A stretch of DNA of 64,000 nt from Rubrivivax sp. (GTDB lineage Bacteria > Pseudomonadota > Gammaproteobacteria > Burkholderiales > Burkholderiaceae_C), in contig JALHPF010000001.1 in the NCBI GenBank assembly GCA_022842595.1, positions 62,001 through 126,000 on the forward strand, in the 5' to 3' direction. The notes beneath the pieces are model-generated. The model searched no databases. It saw nothing but the letters and a program-made list of their open reading frames with translations, and was not told the DNA's origin. A program made the position numbers and the translations under genes. Positions within the stretch are counted from its first letter, which is position 1. Each line of letters begins with the position of its first letter. Of this stretch, positions 1-10,043 are shown piece after piece.

Positions 1-3000
1 CTGCAGGCCCTGACCACCGCCCAGGCCGCCGCGCTCAGCTCGGCCCAGGCCCGCGCCATCGAAGCCAACGACCTGGCGCAGATGGAAAGCGCCGACATCG
101 CCGCCTTCAGCACCGCCGCCGTGGCAGCGCTGCGCGACGTGCAGATCGACGCCCTCAGTGGTGAACAGCTGGCCGCCCTGGGCAGCGCCCAGATGCGCGC
201 CCTGACCACGGCGCAGATCGCCCGCCTGGACGCCGACGACATCAATGCCCTGGCGCCGACGCAGCTGGCTGCACTGGGCACGGCCCAGGTGGCCTCGCTC
301 AGCGGCACGCAGTTCGCGGCCCTGGGCTCCGACGACCTGGCTGCGCTGAGCACGGCGCAGATGGCCGCCGTTTCCACCAGCAACATCGCCTCGCTCTCGG
401 CCGAAGCCATTGCCGGCTTCACCACCGCCCAGGTGGCGGCACTCACCACCGCCCAGGTGGCCGCCATCAGCAGCGCGAACATCGCGCAGCTGGAATCGGC
501 CGACCTGGCTGCGCTGACCACCGCCCAGGTGCGTTCGCTGTCGCTGGAACAGCTGTCGGCACTGGAAGGACCGCAGCTGGCCGCCTTCACCACCGCCCAG
601 GTGGCCGCGCTCAGCACCGCGCAGCTGGCCAGCCTGGACGCCAGCCGTCTGGCTGAAATGGAGACCCGCCACTTCGCCGCGATGGGCACGGCCCAGATCG
701 CCGCGCTGACCACGGCCCAGGCCGAAGCCCTGGAAACCGCCGACCTGCGCGCCCTGGGTGCCAGCGGTGTGGCCGCCTTGTCGTCCGACAGCATCACGGC
801 GCTCAGCGGCGGCCAGCTCGCCGCCCTGTCCACCCAGCAGGCCGCCGCGCTGAACAGCGCCCAGGCTGCCGCCATCGACGCCAGCGACCTGGGCGAGATG
901 GGCACGGCCAATCTCGCCGCCTTGACCACCGCCGCGCTGCGTGCGCTCAGCACCAGCCAGCTCGCCGGCATCGAAGGCACCCAGCTGGCCCAGCTGGGCA
1001 CGGCCCAGGTGGCCGCGCTCACCAGCGCCCAGATCGGCGGCCTGCAGGCTTCGAGCCTGGCCGCCCTGGGCACTGCCCACTACGCCGTGATGAATTCGGC
1101 CCAGCTTGCGGCCATCGGCAGCGAACAGGCCAGCGCACTGGAGACGGCCGATGTCGCCACGCTCAGCACCAGCCAGCTGCGGGCACTGAACACCGGCGCC
1201 ATTGCCGGCCTCTCGGTCGAAGCCGTGCAGGCCCTGACCACCGCGCAAGCCGCCGCACTGACCACCGGCCAGGTGGCCGCACTCACCGCCGAGCAGTTGG
1301 CCGGCATGCAGACGGCGGACCTCGCTGCGCTCAGCACCACGCAGGTGGCCGCGCTCAGCTCGGCGCAGTTCGCTGCCTTCAGCGCTGAACAGCTCGCAGC
1401 CCTTGGCAACGGCCAGATGGCCGGCTGGACCACCACCGCCATCGCCAACCTCAGCCCCGAAGCCCTGGCCGCGCTCAGCACCGACCAGTTCGCCGCGTTG
1501 ACCACCGCACAGGTGGCCTCCATTTCAGCGGCCCAGGCCGCTGCGCTGCAAACCGACGACGTGGCCGTGCTCTCGGCCAACCAGGTGCGTGCGCTGTCGG
1601 CCGACGCCGTGGCCGCACTGGCCCCGGCCGCGATTGCCGCTCTGGGCAGTGCCCAGATCGCCGCACTCACCACCACGCAGGTGGCCGGCCTCACCGCCGA
1701 GCAGATGCAGGCGATCGAGACCCGCGACATCGCGCACCTGACGACAGCCCAGATCGCCGCGCTGTCGACGATGCAGCTCGACGCCTTCGACACCACCCAG
1801 CTGGCCCTTCTGACTTCGCGCCAGGTGGCCGCCATCGGCACGGCACAGTTCGCCGCGCTCGCCGCCGACGACCTGGCCGCCCTGACCACGGGCCAGTTCG
1901 CCGGCCTGACCACGGCCCAGCTGGCCGCCCTGACGGCCGACCAGGCCGCCGCGCTGCAGACCGCCGACCTCGCGGCCCTGAACGTGGTGCAGGTGCGTGC
2001 GATCACGCCGCAGGCCCTGGCCGGGCTCAGCGCCGAGTCCATTGCCGCTCTGACCACCTTGCAGACCGCCGCGCTGAGCACCGCCCAGCTGGCGCAGTTC
2101 AGCGTTGAACAGATCGCCGCGATGGAATCGCGCGACATCGCCGCACTCGGCCTGCCGCAGCTGGCCTCGCTGTCGACGCAGCAGATCGCCGCGCTGGACA
2201 GCGCCCAGCTCAATGCCCTGTCTTCACGCCAGGTGGCTGCGCTCACCACCGAACAGATCGGCGCCATCGAGCCCGAGAAACTGGCCGCACTGGGCACCGC
2301 CCACTTCGCCGGCATGACCACGGGCCAGGTAGCGGCGTTCTCGGCCGCCCAGGCCGAAGCCCTGCAGACCGACGACGTGGCCGCACTCGGCACCGCCCAG
2401 GTGCGGGCGCTGGCCACGGCCAGCCTGGCCGCGCTGAGCACCGAAGCCATTGCCGCCCTGGGCACGAACCAGGTCGTGGCACTGACCAGCGACCAGCTGG
2501 GCGCCCTGCGTGAAGAGCAGCTGCAGGCTGTGGAAACACGCGACATCGCCGTCTTCAGCACCGCGCAGATCGCGGCGCTGAGCATCGCCCAGGTCGATGC
2601 ACTGGGCACCGGCCAGCTGTCTGCGCTCAGCTCGCGACAGCTCGCGGCACTGAGCACCGACCAGTTTGCTGCGATCGACGCCGACAAGCTGGCCGCGCTG
2701 ACCTCGGTCCAGTTCACCCAGCTCACCACCGCGCAGATCGCGGCCATGACGGCCGACCAGGCCGCCGCGCTGCAGACCACCGACCTCGCGGAACTGCGCA
2801 CCGCGCAGATTCGCGCGCTGACCACCACCGCCCTGGCCGCCCTGACCGACGATCTCGTCAAGGCCCTGACGACTGGCCAGGTGGCTGCACTCAGCACCGA
2901 GCAGCTGCAGGGCCTGACCGCCAGCCAGATGTCCGCGATGGCCACCGACGACCTGCGCGCCCTCGGCACCAGCCAGGTGGCGTCGCTCGCCACCGGCCAG

Positions 3001-6000
3001 ATCGCCGCGCTCGGCAGCGACCAGCTGCTGGCGATGACGAGCCAGCAGATCCGCGCGCTGTCGGCCGAACAGCTGGCCGCGCTCGACCCGAACGCCCAGG
3101 CCGCCCTGGGGGTGACGCAGTACGCCGGCATGAGCACGGCGCAGATCGCCGCGCTGACGGCCGCCCAGGCCGCCGCGCTGGGCACCGAGGTGATTGCCTC
3201 GTTCAGCACGGCCCAGGTGCGGGCGCTGACCACGGACGCCCTGGCCGCCCTGGGCACCGGCGCCGTCGCCGCGCTGACCGCCAACCAGGTGGCCGCGTTT
3301 ACCACCGAACAGGTGGCCGGCTTCGCCGACAGCGTGCTGCAGGCCCTGCAGACCAACGACCTGATGGCCCTGACCAGCGCCCAGCTGGCGGTGCTCAGCG
3401 ACAACCAGCTCGACGCGCTGAGCTCGGCCCAGCTTGCCGCACTCACCACCCGCCAGGTGGGCTGGCTCGGTGCCGACCAGGTGGCCGGCATCGAAGCCGC
3501 GAACCTGGCCGCCATGACCACGGCCCAGTTCGCCGCCATGACCACGGCGCAGATCGCCGCGCTGACGCAAAGCCAGGCCCAGGCGCTGGAGTCGGCCGAC
3601 GTCGCCGCACTCGGCACCGCCAGGATCCGGGCGCTGACGGCTGAGAACTTCGGCGCGCTCAGCACCGAAGCGCTGGCCGGCCTGACCACGGCGCAAGCCG
3701 GGGCGCTGACCGTCGAACAGATTGCCGCCATCGACCAGGACAAGCTCGTGGCCCTGGAAACCGCCGACCTGGCGCGCTTCAACACCGCCCAGATCGAAGC
3801 CCTGGGCGTCGACGGGCTGAACGCCCTGAGCACGGCCCAGCTCTCGCAGCTGTCCACGGCCCAGGTGGCCGGCCTGAACGGCGGGCTGCTGTCGGGCCTG
3901 GACGCGACCCAGCTCAACGCCTTCGGCACGGCCCAGTTCGCCGCCATGAGCACGGCGCAGATCGCCGCGTTGAGCGACGACCAGATCGCCAACCTGCAGA
4001 CCGCCGACCTGGCCGCGCTGGGCTCGGCCCAGATCCGTGCGCTGGGCGAAGGCCAGATCACTTCGCTGACCGCCGACCAGGTATCCACGCTGGGCACCAC
4101 CCAGGTGGCGGCGCTCAGCGCCAACCAGCTGGCAGCGCTGGAGAACGAAGACATCGTCGCGCTGACCACCGCCCAGGTGCGTGCGCTGACGACGGCACAG
4201 ATCGCCTCGCTCAGCGGCGACAAGCTCGGCGTGATGGAAACCGCCGACATCGCCGCGCTGAGCACGGCGCAGGTGCGCGCCATCTCGGTCGAAGCCCTGT
4301 CGAACCTGGGCGCCAGCACCATCGGCGCCCTGAGCTCGGCCCAGATCGCGGCGATGACCACGGCGCAGATCGCCGCCATCGACGCCGGCAGCATCACCAG
4401 CCTGCCCACGGCTTCACCCAGCACGCTGACGACGGCGCAGATCGCCGCGCTGACCGACGAGCAGCTGGCGGGCATGAGCACCGAGCAGTTCGCCTCCTTC
4501 ACGGCCACGCAAGCCGCAGCGCTGACGGCGCCGCAGGTGGGCAACCTGTCGGTGGCCAACCTGAACGCGCTGGGCACCCAGCAGTTCGCTTCGCTGGGCA
4601 CGGCCCAGATCGCGGCACTGCGTGACGAACAGATCGCCGGCCTGCAAACCGCCGACGTGGCCGCGATGACCTCGCGCCAGCTGCGTACCCTGAGCGACGG
4701 CCAGCTGGCCGCGCTGACCACCGACGCTGCCGCCGCGCTGACCACCGCCCAGGTGCGCAGCCTGACGACGCAGCAGATCGCCGCGCTCGAAGCCGAAGAC
4801 CTGGCAGCCCTGGGCACCTCGGCCTTCGCCGCGCTGCAGGCCACGCAGGTGGCCGCCATCACCGAAGTGCAGGCCGCGGGCCTGGAAACGGCCGACATCG
4901 TGGCCCTGGGCACCAGCCTCATCGGCAGCCTCAGCGTCAACGCCATCGCGGCCATGGAAACCGCTGGCATCGCCGCCTTGACCACGGCACAGGTGCAGGC
5001 CCTGAGCACGCGCCAGTTCGCCGCCATCGAAGCCGGTGACTTCGCCGCCATGGGCACCAGCCAGATTGCCGCCATCACGACGACGCAGATGTCGCGCCTG
5101 ACGGCCGAACAGCTGGGCGCCATCCAGAGCGACGACCTGCGCGTGCTGAGCTCGGCCCAGCTGCAGGCCCTGAGCACCGAGTCGATCATCGCGCTGAGCT
5201 CGGCCTCGGTCGCGGCGCTGACCTCGGCCCAGGTGCAGGCCCTGACGAGCCGCCAGATCGGCGCGATGGAAGCCGACGACCTGGCTGCGATGGACAGCGT
5301 GCAGTTCGCGGCCCTGACCACCGCCCAGTTGCCGGCCCTGAACGCCGGCCAGGCTGCGGCCCTGGGCAGCAGCGACCTGAACCTGCTGAGCACGGCCCAG
5401 GTGGCCGCGATCGGCACCTCGGCCTTCTCGGCCTTCAACACGCAGGTGATCGCCGCGCTGACCACCGACCAGGTGGCCGGCCTCACCAGCGCGCAACTGC
5501 GCGCCCTGGGCAACGACGCCATCCGCGCGCTGGAAAGCGCCGACCTGAATGCGCTGGACAGCCGCCAGGTGGCGGGCCTGCAGGCCAGCCAGGTGGCAGC
5601 GCTCACGACCACCCAGCTGAGCACGCTGGGCAGCGACCAGCTGCGGGCGCTGACCAGCACCCAGCTGCGCGCCATCGCCGAAGCCGACCTCAGCGCGCTG
5701 ACCACCGACCAGTTCACGGCCCTGCAGAACAGCCAGATCGCCAGCCTCACGGCCGGCCAGGTGGCAGCGCTTGCGACCGGCGACCTGTCGGCCCTGCTGG
5801 CGCCGCAGGTGGCGGCCCTGGGCACCCTGGCCATCCAGGCGCTGACCAGCGTGCAGCTGCAGGCCATGACCTCGGCTCAGTTCGAGGCGCTGTCGGCCAA
5901 CCAGCTGCGCGCCATCACCACGGCCAACATCGCGGTGCTGGAAAGCACCGACCTGAACGCCCTGAGCGACACCCAGTTCGCGGCCTTCACGACGGCGCAG

Positions 6001-8415
6001 ATTGCTGCACTCAGCACCGACCAGCTCAGTGCGCTCAGCGGCAGCCTGCTCGGCGCCTTGGGCACGGCCCAGCTGGCAGCGATTGCACCCGACCGCCTGG
6101 CGGCGATGGGCACCGAGGAGTTCTCGGCCCTCAGCGCCACGCAGCTCGGTGGCCTGAGCACGGCGCAGATCGCGGCGATGGAGACCACCGACCTGGCCTC
6201 GCTGACGGGCACGCAGCTGCGTGGCCTGAGCACGGCCGCGATCGTGGCCCTGAGCGCGGCGCAACTGCAGGCGCTGACGACCGAGCAGTTCGCTGCCCTG
6301 TCGACCCAGCAGATCCGCGCCATCGAAGGGGCCGACCTGGCCGTGATGGAAACCGCCGACCTGGCAGCCCTGGGCGCGCTGCAGCTGGCGGGCCTGAGCA
6401 CGGCGCAGATGGCCGTGCTGACGACCGACCAGCTCACGCAGCTGACCGACACGCAGCTGGCGGCACTGAGCACGGCGCAGCTGAACGCCATCGACCCGGC
6501 GCGCCTGAACACCCTGGGCACGGCGCAGTTCGCGGTGCTGAGCACGCAGCAGATCGCCGGCCTGGACACCGCCCACGTCGCGGCCCTGGACGTGGCCGAC
6601 TTGGCGGCCCTGTCGGCCGACCAGGTGCGGGGCTTCGGCACCAGCGCCATCGTGGCGATGTCTGCCGCCCAGCTGCAGGCCCTGACAACCACCCAGGTGG
6701 CGGCCCTGCGCACCGCGCAGGTGGCAGCCATCGAAGCCGCCGACCTGGCGGCGATGGAAACCTCCGACATCGCGGCGATGACGACAGCGCAGATCCGCGC
6801 GCTGACCAGCGAGCAGGTGCAGGCCCTGACCACCGACCAGCTGAGCAACCTGGGCAGCGCCCAGGTGGCCGCCATCGGCACGGCGCAGATCGGCCTGATC
6901 GCCACCGCCGACTTGAACACGCTGAGCACGGCGCAGTTCGCTGCGCTGACGACGGCGCAGGTCGCGCGCCTGTCCACCGACCAGGTGCAGGCCCTGGAAA
7001 CCGCCGACCTGGCCGCGCTGAGCACGGCCCAGGTGCGGGCCCTGGGCACCAGCGCCATCGCCGCGCTGAATGACAACGCCATCACCGCGCTGGGCAGCGC
7101 CCAGCTCGCGGCGCTGACCACCCAGCAGGTGCGCGCCATCGGCACGGCCAGCATCGACGCGCTGGAAACGGCCGACCTGGTGCTGATGAGCACGGCCCAG
7201 ATCGGCGCGCTTACCGGCGACCAGCTCGGCGCGCTGACGAACGACCAGCTCGCCAGCCTGACGACACGCCAGGTCCAGGGCCTGAACCTCGGCCAGATCA
7301 ACAGCCTGAGCGGGGCCGACCTGGCCGCCTTCGGCACGTCGCAGTTCGCGGCCTTCACGGCAGCGCAGGTGGGGGCCATCAACAGCGCCCAGGCAGCGGT
7401 GCTGGAAACCGCCGACCTGGCGGCGCTGGGCACGGCCCAGATCCGGGCGCTGACGACATCGGCCATCAACAACCTGAGCGCCGACGCGCTGGAAGCCCTG
7501 AGCACCACGCAGGTGGCGGCGCTGACGACATCGCAGGTGCGCGCCATCGACGTGGCCGACATCGACCGCCTGGAAACCCGTGACCTGGTGGCGATGGGCA
7601 CCGCCCAGATCGTGGCAATGAGCACCGCCCAGGTGGCAGCGCTCAGCACCGACCAGCTGGCCAGCCTGACGACGGCCCAGGTAGCGGCGCTGACCACGGC
7701 ACAGCTGGACGCGCTGACCGGCGAGGAAATCTCGGCCTTCGACGCCAGCCGCATCGCGGCGCTGACGACGGCGCAGGTCGCCAGCCTGAGCACCACCCAG
7801 ATGACGGCGCTGGACACCGCCGACCTGGCCACGCTGAGCACGGCGCAGATCCGCGCGCTGGGCAGCAGCGTGATCGCCGCCTTCGACAGCAGCGACTACG
7901 CCGCATTCACCACCCAGCAGGTGGCGGCATTGAGCACAACGCAGATCCGCGCGCTGGAAACCGACGACCTGTCGACCCTGGGTTCCACGCAACTGGCAGC
8001 CCTGGTGTCGAGCCAGCTGCTGGCACTGACCACCGACCAGGTGGACGCGTTCACGACGGTGCAGATCGGCCAGTTCGGCACCCAGCAGATCGCGGCGCTG
8101 ACGACGGCCCAGCTGACGAGCTTCGACAGCGCCGACATCGGCGCGCTCAGCACCGCACAGCTGGCAGGCATGACGACGACGCAGATCGCGTCGCTGGGCA
8201 GCGACCAGATCGCCGCGCTGGGCACCGACGACATCGTGGCGCTGACGACGGCGCAGGCACGGGCCCTGACGGTCGACCAGATCGAGGCGCTGAACACCGA
8301 ACAGGTGGCGGCCTTCGAGACGCGTGACCTGGCCTCGATGACCATGACCCAGTACAACGCCTTCGAGGGTGAAGACTGGGCGGCGATGAGCACGGCGCAG
8401 TTCGCCGCGCTGCAG
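1..8415 (+). repeat. Tandem 24-bp (octapeptide) repeats in a 408-bp higher-order unit
   Basis: Each 24-bp unit encodes one octad. Markers such as the Q-T-[AD]-D-[LV] octad recur exactly 17 octads apart in three consecutive intervals that I counted, starting near positions 1546, 1954, 2362 and 2770. Other octads (E-[ST]-R-D-I, S-[SR]-Q, AQVRAL or AQIRAL) keep fixed places inside the 17-octad block. The higher-order unit is therefore 136 residues or 408 bp, and about 20 copies fit in the window. The units are diverged at synonymous positions, so the array is old or under selection rather than a recent slippage product. Confidence 0.85.
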
Positions 8416-9093
8416 AGCGTGACCCCGATCGTGCTCGACCTGGACGGCAACGGCATCCAGACCGTGGCCGCCGCCGACGGCGTGAAGTTCGACATCGACG
8501 CCACCGGCCGCCAGACGCAGGTGGGCTGGGTCGGCGGCGGCGACGCGCTGCTGGTGCGCGACATCAACGGCGACGGCGTCATCAACGACGGCCGCGAGCT
8601 CTTCGGTGGCGCCACCGAGCTCGCCAACGGCCAGCGTGCCGGTGACGGCTTCCGCGCCCTGGCGCAGCTGGACGGCAACGGCGACGGCAAGGTCGACGCC
8701 CAGGATGCGGGCTTCGGCGAACTGAAGCTCTGGGTCGACGGCAACGGCGACGGCATCACAGATGCCGGCGAGCTGAGAGGCCTGGCCGACTTCAACGTGC
8801 TGTCGCTGAACCTCGACTTTGCCAAGGGCAGCGAGATGGACAACGGCAACATGCTGGGCCTGGTGGGCAGCTACACCCAGACCGACGGCAAGGAAAATGC
8901 CATGGTCGACGTCTGGTTCGCCAAGGACGCCGAGCAACCGGCCTTGGGCGACCTGCTGGCCGAGGCGCCGACGAACTTGCTGGGTGGCGACGAGCCGGCC
9001 CGCCAGACCAGCGGCGAGCCGCGCGCGGCGGCGGCTTTCATCAGCCGCCACATCGACGACGAGCTGCTGCGCAACCCGACGCCGTTGATCTGA
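1..9093 (+). CDS. Giant octapeptide-repeat protein with C-terminal Ca-binding-type domain (5' end outside window)
   Basis: The reading frame is open from base 1, so the ATG at 82 is internal and the true start lies upstream; 3030 codons are visible. Codons 1 to about 2805 are a near-perfect run of 8-residue units of the type L-T-T-A-Q-V-A-A: hydrophobic at position 1, Ser/Thr at 2-3, usually Gln or Asp at 5, aliphatic at 6, small at 7-8. The last ~224 residues are different: they hold DLDGNG, DINGDG and two DGNGDG loops, each resembling a Ca-binding EF-hand/dockerin loop, as in the C-terminal domains of large secreted RTX-type proteins. Cys is absent from the repeats. An extracellular or surface role is inferred from the domain type and repeat architecture; no GGxGxDxLx nonapeptides were seen, so it is not a classical RTX toxin. 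A bidirectional terminator follows. Confidence 0.85.
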   Translation: MQALTTAQAAALSSAQARAIEANDLAQMESADIAAFSTAAVAALRDVQIDALSGEQLAALGSAQMRALTTAQIARLDADDINALAPTQLAALGTAQVASLSGTQFAALGSDDLAALSTAQMAAVSTSNIASLSAEAIAGFTTAQVAALTTAQVAAISSANIAQLESADLAALTTAQVRSLSLEQLSALEGPQLAAFTTAQVAALSTAQLASLDASRLAEMETRHFAAMGTAQIAALTTAQAEALETADLRALGASGVAALSSDSITALSGGQLAALSTQQAAALNSAQAAAIDASDLGEMGTANLAALTTAALRALSTSQLAGIEGTQLAQLGTAQVAALTSAQIGGLQASSLAALGTAHYAVMNSAQLAAIGSEQASALETADVATLSTSQLRALNTGAIAGLSVEAVQALTTAQAAALTTGQVAALTAEQLAGMQTADLAALSTTQVAALSSAQFAAFSAEQLAALGNGQMAGWTTTAIANLSPEALAALSTDQFAALTTAQVASISAAQAAALQTDDVAVLSANQVRALSADAVAALAPAAIAALGSAQIAALTTTQVAGLTAEQMQAIETRDIAHLTTAQIAALSTMQLDAFDTTQLALLTSRQVAAIGTAQFAALAADDLAALTTGQFAGLTTAQLAALTADQAAALQTADLAALNVVQVRAITPQALAGLSAESIAALTTLQTAALSTAQLAQFSVEQIAAMESRDIAALGLPQLASLSTQQIAALDSAQLNALSSRQVAALTTEQIGAIEPEKLAALGTAHFAGMTTGQVAAFSAAQAEALQTDDVAALGTAQVRALATASLAALSTEAIAALGTNQVVALTSDQLGALREEQLQAVETRDIAVFSTAQIAALSIAQVDALGTGQLSALSSRQLAALSTDQFAAIDADKLAALTSVQFTQLTTAQIAAMTADQAAALQTTDLAELRTAQIRALTTTALAALTDDLVKALTTGQVAALSTEQLQGLTASQMSAMATDDLRALGTSQVASLATGQIAALGSDQLLAMTSQQIRALSAEQLAALDPNAQAALGVTQYAGMSTAQIAALTAAQAAALGTEVIASFSTAQVRALTTDALAALGTGAVAALTANQVAAFTTEQVAGFADSVLQALQTNDLMALTSAQLAVLSDNQLDALSSAQLAALTTRQVGWLGADQVAGIEAANLAAMTTAQFAAMTTAQIAALTQSQAQALESADVAALGTARIRALTAENFGALSTEALAGLTTAQAGALTVEQIAAIDQDKLVALETADLARFNTAQIEALGVDGLNALSTAQLSQLSTAQVAGLNGGLLSGLDATQLNAFGTAQFAAMSTAQIAALSDDQIANLQTADLAALGSAQIRALGEGQITSLTADQVSTLGTTQVAALSANQLAALENEDIVALTTAQVRALTTAQIASLSGDKLGVMETADIAALSTAQVRAISVEALSNLGASTIGALSSAQIAAMTTAQIAAIDAGSITSLPTASPSTLTTAQIAALTDEQLAGMSTEQFASFTATQAAALTAPQVGNLSVANLNALGTQQFASLGTAQIAALRDEQIAGLQTADVAAMTSRQLRTLSDGQLAALTTDAAAALTTAQVRSLTTQQIAALEAEDLAALGTSAFAALQATQVAAITEVQAAGLETADIVALGTSLIGSLSVNAIAAMETAGIAALTTAQVQALSTRQFAAIEAGDFAAMGTSQIAAITTTQMSRLTAEQLGAIQSDDLRVLSSAQLQALSTESIIALSSASVAALTSAQVQALTSRQIGAMEADDLAAMDSVQFAALTTAQLPALNAGQAAALGSSDLNLLSTAQVAAIGTSAFSAFNTQVIAALTTDQVAGLTSAQLRALGNDAIRALESADLNALDSRQVAGLQASQVAALTTTQLSTLGSDQLRALTSTQLRAIAEADLSALTTDQFTALQNSQIASLTAGQVAALATGDLSALLAPQVAALGTLAIQALTSVQLQAMTSAQFEALSANQLRAITTANIAVLESTDLNALSDTQFAAFTTAQIAALSTDQLSALSGSLLGALGTAQLAAIAPDRLAAMGTEEFSALSATQLGGLSTAQIAAMETTDLASLTGTQLRGLSTAAIVALSAAQLQALTTEQFAALSTQQIRAIEGADLAVMETADLAALGALQLAGLSTAQMAVLTTDQLTQLTDTQLAALSTAQLNAIDPARLNTLGTAQFAVLSTQQIAGLDTAHVAALDVADLAALSADQVRGFGTSAIVAMSAAQLQALTTTQVAALRTAQVAAIEAADLAAMETSDIAAMTTAQIRALTSEQVQALTTDQLSNLGSAQVAAIGTAQIGLIATADLNTLSTAQFAALTTAQVARLSTDQVQALETADLAALSTAQVRALGTSAIAALNDNAITALGSAQLAALTTQQVRAIGTASIDALETADLVLMSTAQIGALTGDQLGALTNDQLASLTTRQVQGLNLGQINSLSGADLAAFGTSQFAAFTAAQVGAINSAQAAVLETADLAALGTAQIRALTTSAINNLSADALEALSTTQVAALTTSQVRAIDVADIDRLETRDLVAMGTAQIVAMSTAQVAALSTDQLASLTTAQVAALTTAQLDALTGEEISAFDASRIAALTTAQVASLSTTQMTALDTADLATLSTAQIRALGSSVIAAFDSSDYAAFTTQQVAALSTTQIRALETDDLSTLGSTQLAALVSSQLLALTTDQVDAFTTVQIGQFGTQQIAALTTAQLTSFDSADIGALSTAQLAGMTTTQIASLGSDQIAALGTDDIVALTTAQARALTVDQIEALNTEQVAAFETRDLASMTMTQYNAFEGEDWAAMSTAQFAALQSVTPIVLDLDGNGIQTVAAADGVKFDIDATGRQTQVGWVGGGDALLVRDINGDGVINDGRELFGGATELANGQRAGDGFRALAQLDGNGDGKVDAQDAGFGELKLWVDGNGDGITDAGELRGLADFNVLSLNLDFAKGSEMDNGNMLGLVGSYTQTDGKENAMVDVWFAKDAEQPALGDLLAEAPTNLLGGDEPARQTSGEPRAAAAFISRHIDDELLRNPTPLI

Positions 9094-9131
9094 GGCTGAA
9101 GGCCCGAAGGCCGGAAAGCCTTCCGGTCAAC

Positions 9132-9163
9132 AAAAAAGCCGGTCCCGCGGGACCGGCTTTTTT
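9132..9163. terminator. Bidirectional intrinsic terminator
   Basis: A perfect 20-bp palindrome (9138-9157, GC-rich) is flanked by A6 on the left and T6 on the right. Read from either strand this gives a stable hairpin followed by a U-tract. It separates the giant repeat gene (+) from the convergent glycosyltransferase gene (-). Confidence 0.92.
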
Positions 9164-9200
9164 CATGGTGGCCGAGAACTAAGCGGCGGCGGCTGTGGCC

Positions 9201-10043
9201 TCAAGCCGCCTGCGCCAACCAGGGCCAGCCCGGCTGCGGCAGGTCGATGCGCGCCATCTCGCGCTGCAGCGGCGCGATCCAGGGCGCCATCGAGTCGTCG
9301 GTTTCTTCGTTGCGGTCGTGCTTCAGCCACCAGCTGTCGGGCCGCACGTAGCCGGCACCGGCGTCGGCCGCGCCCGAGGCCTGCTTGAAGCGCTGGAAGA
9401 ACTCGCGGCTCTGCGTCACGTAGTGGTTGATGCGCAGCTGCGCATAGCTGGGCGTGTGCTCGGTGCGGCCGAAGGTGACGGGCCGGCCGGTCTCGTCTTC
9501 GGTGCCCCAGGGGGTGACGAAGAGATGCGAATTCGGCCCCACCCGGCTGGCCTGGCGGCCGCGCACCAGGCTCTTCACGTGCTGGTTGTCGGGGAAGCCA
9601 AGCGGCGGACGCTGGCGAAAGTTCTGCGTCACCAGCCCGGGCGGTTCCTGCAGGTGGCCGCCGCTGCCGAAGCACACCCAGTAGACACCGATGGCCGAGA
9701 CCCTGCGGTACTGGTGCGGTGCCAGCGCCTCGGCCAGGCTCAGCGCGGCGGTGGGGAACAGGAACTCGTCGCCATCGATGAAGGCCAGCCAGTCGCATTC
9801 ATGCCCGAAGTGTTCGTAGGCATGCTGGTAGGCCTTCAGCTGCACCTGGTTTTCCTGCGTGTTCAGGGCGAAGGCCTGCAGGTCGTAGGTCTGGGCCAAG
9901 CGGCCCAGCACGGCGCCGCTGGCGTCGCTGCAGTTGTGGGCGTAGACGTAGAACTTGGACACGCCCACCAGGTGGTGGAAGGCCACCCATTCGTGGAGCC
10001 AGGGCGCGCGGTTCTTCTGGATGCTGACGATGCCGATCTTCAT
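9201..10043 (-). CDS. Glycosyltransferase family 92-like protein
   Basis: This 280-residue protein starts at ATG 10043 (MKIGIVSIQKN), not at an upstream start that would add 40 low-complexity residues. It has the features of the GT92/DUF23 group: an N-terminal Rossmann-like strand, the NRAPWLHEW segment, a VYAHNCSD strand, and the FIDGDEF motif (a D-x-D metal/nucleotide-sugar site near residue 110). A C-terminal INHYVTQS segment is also typical of the family. It probably transfers a sugar in the cytoplasm; donor and acceptor are not known. The start overlaps the stop of the upstream gene by 4 bp (ATGA), so the two are translationally coupled. Confidence 0.8.
   Translation of the reverse strand: MKIGIVSIQKNRAPWLHEWVAFHHLVGVSKFYVYAHNCSDASGAVLGRLAQTYDLQAFALNTQENQVQLKAYQHAYEHFGHECDWLAFIDGDEFLFPTAALSLAEALAPHQYRRVSAIGVYWVCFGSGGHLQEPPGLVTQNFRQRPPLGFPDNQHVKSLVRGRQASRVGPNSHLFVTPWGTEDETGRPVTFGRTEHTPSYAQLRINHYVTQSREFFQRFKQASGAADAGAGYVRPDSWWLKHDRNEETDDSMAPWIAPLQREMARIDLPQPGWPWLAQAA

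Noticed and set aside
1-8415. TALE-like DNA-binding repeats (L-T-x-x-Q-V resembles the TALE start)
   Set aside because: The unit is 8 residues, not 33-35, and there is no repeat-variable di-residue or second helix.
1-8415. CRISPR array
   Set aside because: The 24-bp units are contiguous coding DNA without spacers and are diverged at the third codon positions.
1080-9051. Very long minus-strand open frames (about 1595 and 1545 codons) opposite the giant gene
   Set aside because: They come from the repeat: the 24-bp unit has no stop in these antisense frames, so long frames are expected. Composition is low-complexity and no domain is visible.
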